Assembly: GCA_964399635.1 (NCBI GenBank)
Contig: CAYNRU010000038.1
Coordinates: forward strand, 1-64,000
Length of the DNA: 64,000 nt
Direction: 5' to 3'
Source: UBA4615 sp964399635
GTDB taxonomy: Bacteria; Pseudomonadota; Gammaproteobacteria; Burkholderiales; Burkholderiaceae_E
Below are positions 60,924-64,000 of the stretch, in pieces. The translations under genes and the position numbers were made by a program. Below the pieces are notes generated by a model, which worked only from the letters and a program-made list of their open reading frames with translations, did no database searches and was not told the DNA's origin. Each line of letters begins with the position of its first letter. Within the stretch, counting starts at the first letter, position 1.

Positions 60924-61925
60924 TCACTTGATCCAGCCCTTTTCCCGGTAGTAGCGGGCCGCGCCCTCGTGCACCGGTGCGCTCAGGCCGTCGGCCACCA
61001 TGTTCTCGGGCTTGAGGTTGGCGAGCGCAGGGTGGAGCTTCTTGAACTCCTCGAAGTTGTCGAACACCGCCTTCACCACCTGGTAGACGGTCTCGGGCGG
61101 CGTCTTGGCCGAGGCGACCACGGTGGCGAGCACGCCGTAGGTCTGCACTGCGTCGGGGTTGTTCGGGTACAGGCCGGCCGGGATGGTCGCCCGGGCGTAG
61201 TACGGCCGGTCGGCGAGCAGCTTGTCGACGGCGGGGCCGGTGATGGACGCGAGCCTGGCGCCGCAGGTGGTCGTCGGATCCTGGATGTTCGCGCTCGGGT
61301 GGCCCACCCCGTAGAAGAAGGCGTCGATCTTGCCGTCGCACAGCGCCGGTCCGTGCTCGTCGGCCTTGAGCTCCGAGGCCAGCGAGAAGTCCTTGAGCGT
61401 CCAGGCGCGGGCGGCCAGCAGCTCCTCCATCGAGGCGCGGGTGCCCGATCCCGGGTTGCCGACGTTGACGCGCTTGCCCTTGAGGTCGTCGAAGCCCTTG
61501 ATGCCGGCCTCCTTGCGGGTCAGCAGCGTGAACGGTTCAGGGTGGACCGAGAAGACCGCGCGCAGATCGGCCCAGGCGCCGGCGTCCTTGAACTGCCCCT
61601 GGCCCTTGATGGCGTTGAACTGGACGTCGGACTGGGTGAAGCCCAGGTCGAGTTCGCCCGCCTTGATCGTGTTGACGTTGAAGACCGACCCGCCGGTGGA
61701 CTCCACCGAGCAGCGGATGCCGTGCTTGGCGCGGTCCTTGTTGACCAGCCTGCAGATCGCGCCGCCGGCGGCGTAGTACACGCCGGTGACGCCGCCGGTG
61801 CCGACGGTCACGAACTTCTGCTGGGCCTGGGCGGGCGGAGCGACGGACAGGCCGACGAGCGCGGCGGCGGCCAGCGAGGTGAGCGCCAGCGCGCGGCGCG
61901 TCGCGAGGATCGAGGCGAGGGTCAT
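60924..61925 (-). CDS. TAXI-family TRAP transporter substrate-binding protein
   Basis: A 333-residue periplasmic protein. Signal peptide LAAAALVGLSVAPPAQA, then KFVTVGTGGVTGVYYAAGGAI, the TAXI signature; KRVNVGNPGSGTRASMEEL is also typical. These proteins bind small acids such as glutamate-like solutes for TRAP importers, but no membrane DctQM-type genes are adjacent. It lies 58 bp upstream of glcD on the same strand. Confidence 0.9.
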   Translation of the reverse strand: MTLASILATRRALALTSLAAAALVGLSVAPPAQAQQKFVTVGTGGVTGVYYAAGGAICRLVNKDRAKHGIRCSVESTGGSVFNVNTIKAGELDLGFTQSDVQFNAIKGQGQFKDAGAWADLRAVFSVHPEPFTLLTRKEAGIKGFDDLKGKRVNVGNPGSGTRASMEELLAARAWTLKDFSLASELKADEHGPALCDGKIDAFFYGVGHPSANIQDPTTTCGARLASITGPAVDKLLADRPYYARATIPAGLYPNNPDAVQTYGVLATVVASAKTPPETVYQVVKAVFDNFEEFKKLHPALANLKPENMVADGLSAPVHEGAARYYREKGWIK

Positions 61926-61970
61926 GTCGGATCTCCTGTTTCTAGTGCTCGGATTGTAACCGCGCGGCCT

Positions 61971-63311
61971 TCAGGCGGTTGCCGTCGCCGCCGCCAGCGC
62001 GCGGTCGATCGCCGGCACCAGGGTGCCCACGATCTCGTCGACGTGCGCCCGTCCGATGGTGTAGGGCGGCGCCAGCAGCAGGTGATCGCCACGGCGGCCG
62101 TCGAGCGTGCCGCCCATCGGGTACACCATCAGGCCGGCCTCGAACGCCGACTGCTTGATGCGCGCGTGCAGCCTGATCGAGGGATCGAAGGGGGCGCGGC
62201 TGGCGCGGTCGGCGACGAACTCGACGCCGAGGAACAGCCCGCGCCCGCGGATGTCGCCCACGTTGGGATGGTCGCCGAGCGCGCGGCGCAGCTCGGCCTC
62301 GAGCAGCGCGCCGGTCTCGCGCACCCGCGCGAGCAGCCCCTCCTCGGCGATGGTCTTCTGGACGGCGAGCGCGGCCGCGCAGGCGATCGCATGGCCGAGG
62401 TAGGTGTGGCCATGCTGGAAGAAGCCCGAGCCCCGCGCGAAGGCATCGAACACGCGCTGCGACAGCAGCGCCGCGCCGATCGGCTGGTAGCCCGCGCCCA
62501 GGCCCTTGGCGATGGTGACGATGTCGGGCGAGACGCCGTCCTGCTCGCACGCGTAGAGGGTGCCGGTGCGGCCCATGCCGCACATCACCTCGTCGAGGAT
62601 GAGCAGCACGCCGTGCCGGTCGCAGACCTCGCGGACCCGCCGGAAATAGCCGGGCACCGCGGGGACCGCGCCGAGCGTGGCGCCGACCACCGGCTCCGCC
62701 ACGAAGCCGATCACCTTGCCGGGCCCCGCCTCCACGATGGCCGCATCCAGCTCGGCGGCGAGCCGCTCGCCGTACTGCGCATCGGACTCGCCGGCGGCGC
62801 GGTCGCGGTAGGCGTAGCAGGGCGACACGTGCCGGACGGGCGCGAGCAGCGGCGCGAAGGGCTCGCGGCGCCACGCGTTGCCGCCCACCGACAGCGCCCC
62901 GAGCGTGTTGCCGTGGTAGCTCTGGCGGCGCGCGACGAACAGCGTGCGCCCGGGCTCGCCGCGCTCGAGGTGGTACTGCCGCGCCATCTTGAGCGCGGCC
63001 TCCATCGCCTCCGAGCCGCCCGACACGAAGTACACATGGCTGATGCCCGGCGGGGCGCCGCGCACCAGCGTGTCGGCCAGCTCCTCGGCGACCGCGGTCG
63101 TGAAGAACGAGGTGTGCGCGTAGGCGAGGCGGCGCGCCTGCGCCTCGATGGCCGCGACGATGGCCGGGTGCCCGTGCCCCAGGCACGACACCGCCGCGCC
63201 GCCGCAGGCGTCGAGGTAGCGCTTGCCGGTGTTGTCGAAAAGGTAGGGGCCTTCGCCCGAGACCGCCTCGGGGTAACGGCCGTGCGCCTGTCGGTGGAGG
63301 ATCCGGGTCAT
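61971..63311 (-). CDS. Class III aminotransferase (PLP-dependent)
   Basis: A 446-residue aspartate-aminotransferase-fold enzyme. FFTTAVAEELADTLVRG and VSGGSEAMEAALKMARQYH are conserved; LILDEVMCGMGRTG contains the PLP-facing Asp and the Lys is in IAKGLGAGYQPIG. Such enzymes act on omega-amino acids and related amines; the substrate is not clear. ATG 63311 (MTRILHRQAHGRYPE) suits relatives; ATG 63329 adds six residues. Confidence 0.88.
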   Translation of the reverse strand: MTRILHRQAHGRYPEAVSGEGPYLFDNTGKRYLDACGGAAVSCLGHGHPAIVAAIEAQARRLAYAHTSFFTTAVAEELADTLVRGAPPGISHVYFVSGGSEAMEAALKMARQYHLERGEPGRTLFVARRQSYHGNTLGALSVGGNAWRREPFAPLLAPVRHVSPCYAYRDRAAGESDAQYGERLAAELDAAIVEAGPGKVIGFVAEPVVGATLGAVPAVPGYFRRVREVCDRHGVLLILDEVMCGMGRTGTLYACEQDGVSPDIVTIAKGLGAGYQPIGAALLSQRVFDAFARGSGFFQHGHTYLGHAIACAAALAVQKTIAEEGLLARVRETGALLEAELRRALGDHPNVGDIRGRGLFLGVEFVADRASRAPFDPSIRLHARIKQSAFEAGLMVYPMGGTLDGRRGDHLLLAPPYTIGRAHVDEIVGTLVPAIDRALAAATATA

Positions 63312-63539
63312 CGTGGGCTCGCCTGTCATAGCACCGAAACCGTGCCCCGCCATTATCCCGGATTACCTGCGACGACGGAGCCGCCCCCATGCACGCACTC
63401 GCCTTCGCGACCCGCCCGCCGACCGCGATGAGCCTCGCCGGCCTGCGCATCGTCGCCGTCACCCGGCGCGACTGGCGGGCCTGCGCGGCGGCTCGCTTGA
63501 CACCGCATGCCCCGGCGGCTACCGTCGCGGCCAGTCTCA

Positions 63540-63726
63540 TCGCCGATGCGGGAGAGACCGGCCGGCCGCGCTCCAGGGATCGCGGCCCAGCGCCGGCGCC
63601 GAAGGTGTATCGCCCCGGAAACTCTCAGGCAAAAGGACCGCATCGGATCGGACTCTCTGGAGAGTAGGCACTGCCTCGGCAGCGGCCTCGCCGAAGGTCA
63701 ATCTCTCAGGCAAACGGACAGAGGGG
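63540..63726 (+). ncRNA. Tandem glycine riboswitch
   Basis: Two aptamers in a row. The first runs from GGGAGAGACC (63550) through GCCGAAGGTG to AAACTCTCAGGCAAAAGGAC (63619-63638). The second runs from GACTCTCTGGAGAG (63651) through GCCGAAGGTC to ATCTCTCAGGCAAACGGACA (63701-63720). The GCCGAAGG and CTCTCAGGCAAA segments are the glycine-riboswitch signature. It lies about 100 bases upstream of gcvH and should turn on the glycine cleavage genes in high glycine. Confidence 0.93.
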
Positions 63727-63826
63727 GCGCAGCGGACCACGCGGGTGGCCCGTTCGCGTTCCCGCATGCGCGGCCCATCCGGCCGCGCGTGTCCCTCCCC
63801 GCCCGACCGACCCTCCGGAGCCCACC

Positions 63827-64000
63827 TTGGCCAGCCCTTCCCACCTGCGTTACACCGAGACCCATGAATGGGTGCGCGACGACGGCGACGGCACCGTCAC
63901 CGTCGGCATCACCGACCATGCGCAGGAGGCGCTCGGCGAGCTGGTCTACGTCGAGCTGCCGCAGGCCGGACGGGCGGTGACGCCTGGCGAGGCCCTGGTG
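63827..64000 (+). CDS. gcvH: Glycine cleavage system H protein (partial)
   Basis: The first 58 residues of GcvH, the lipoyl carrier protein of glycine cleavage, cut by the window end. The TTG start has GGAG 6 bases upstream. The peptide LRYTETHEWVRDDGDGTVTV followed by GITDHAQEALGELVYVELP is the GcvH N terminus; the lipoylated Lys would lie beyond the window. No gcvT precedes it after the riboswitch. Confidence 0.9.
   Translation, partial: MASPSHLRYTETHEWVRDDGDGTVTVGITDHAQEALGELVYVELPQAGRAVTPGEALV

Noticed and set aside
63389..63667. A 92-residue open frame before gcvH
   Set aside because: It runs through the first glycine aptamer and its peptide has no family motif; the RNA structure explains the sequence.
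1..64000. CRISPR array, insertion sequence, prophage or defence island
   Set aside because: No regular repeat-spacer pattern, transposase, integrase or phage structural gene was seen; most genes are housekeeping with intact conserved neighbours.

Overview
This 64 kb window is a GC-rich, densely coded stretch of bacterial chromosome. The content (tandem glycine riboswitch before a glycine-cleavage gene, Pho regulon, hda next to pcnB-folK-dgk, TamA/TamB, queA-tgt-yajC-secDF, split transhydrogenase pntAA-AB-B) fits a betaproteobacterium, most likely of the Burkholderiales. That placement is inferred from gene content and order; no rRNA gene is present. I saw no insertion sequence, prophage, integron or CRISPR array, and one tRNA gene.

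Layout. 1-2.8 kb: 3' end of mutL, then miaA, a short NAD-type 6-phosphogluconate dehydrogenase and gluconokinase, joined by stop/start overlaps. 2.8-10.2 kb, minus strand: purM, tamA, tamB. 10.2-14.5 kb: hda, a HAD hydrolase, pcnB, folK, a remnant of a small membrane protein, and a deoxynucleoside kinase. 14.5-18 kb: alpha/beta hydrolase and galE (minus), manC (plus). 18-21 kb: phoB and phoR behind a Pho box, facing a second phoU. 21-26.5 kb: FecR-domain secreted protein, orphan tungstate-type binding protein, glutathione transferase, AhpD-like protein, a broken DUF808 gene, a membrane-anchored Mrr-type nuclease and a LacI-family regulator. 26.6-28.7 kb: Rieske ferredoxin (MocE type), membrane di-iron desaturase/hydroxylase and RraA-like protein, with a perfect 22-bp palindrome that looks like the LacI operator. 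29-30.7 kb: methyltransferase, tRNA-Leu(CAA), flavodoxin-fold reductase. 30.7-35.4 kb: pstSCAB-phoU behind its own Pho box. 35.5-41 kb: queA, tgt, yajC, secD, secF. 41-48 kb: GNAT, cytochrome b561, cytochrome c' with a MarR regulator, purB, glutathione transferase, glutamate-synthase-like protein, and a secreted PilJ-like protein. 48.5-55.8 kb: mnmA-nudJ, the transhydrogenase operon with an extra small membrane gene, and a pair of paralogous lipoproteins. 55.9-63.3 kb, minus strand: class III aminotransferase, TAXI binding protein, glycolate oxidase glcDEF and a glycosyltransferase 9. 63.5-64 kb: tandem glycine riboswitch and the start of gcvH.

How it works together. Phosphate control is the strongest theme: phoBR and pst each carry direct repeats at 11-bp spacing matching the PhoB site, and two different phoU genes are present. 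Carbon handling includes gluconate phosphorylation and oxidation, glycolate oxidation, and a probable inducible oxygenase system under a LacI repressor. The least ordinary signals are (1) a coupled 78-residue membrane protein inside the transhydrogenase operon, (2) the LacI palindrome with its Rieske/di-iron operon, (3) two membrane-protein genes that have lost internal segments (DUF486-like in frame, DUF808-like out of frame), and (4) the two phoU copies. I did not find a clear defence island or an obviously new multi-gene machine.
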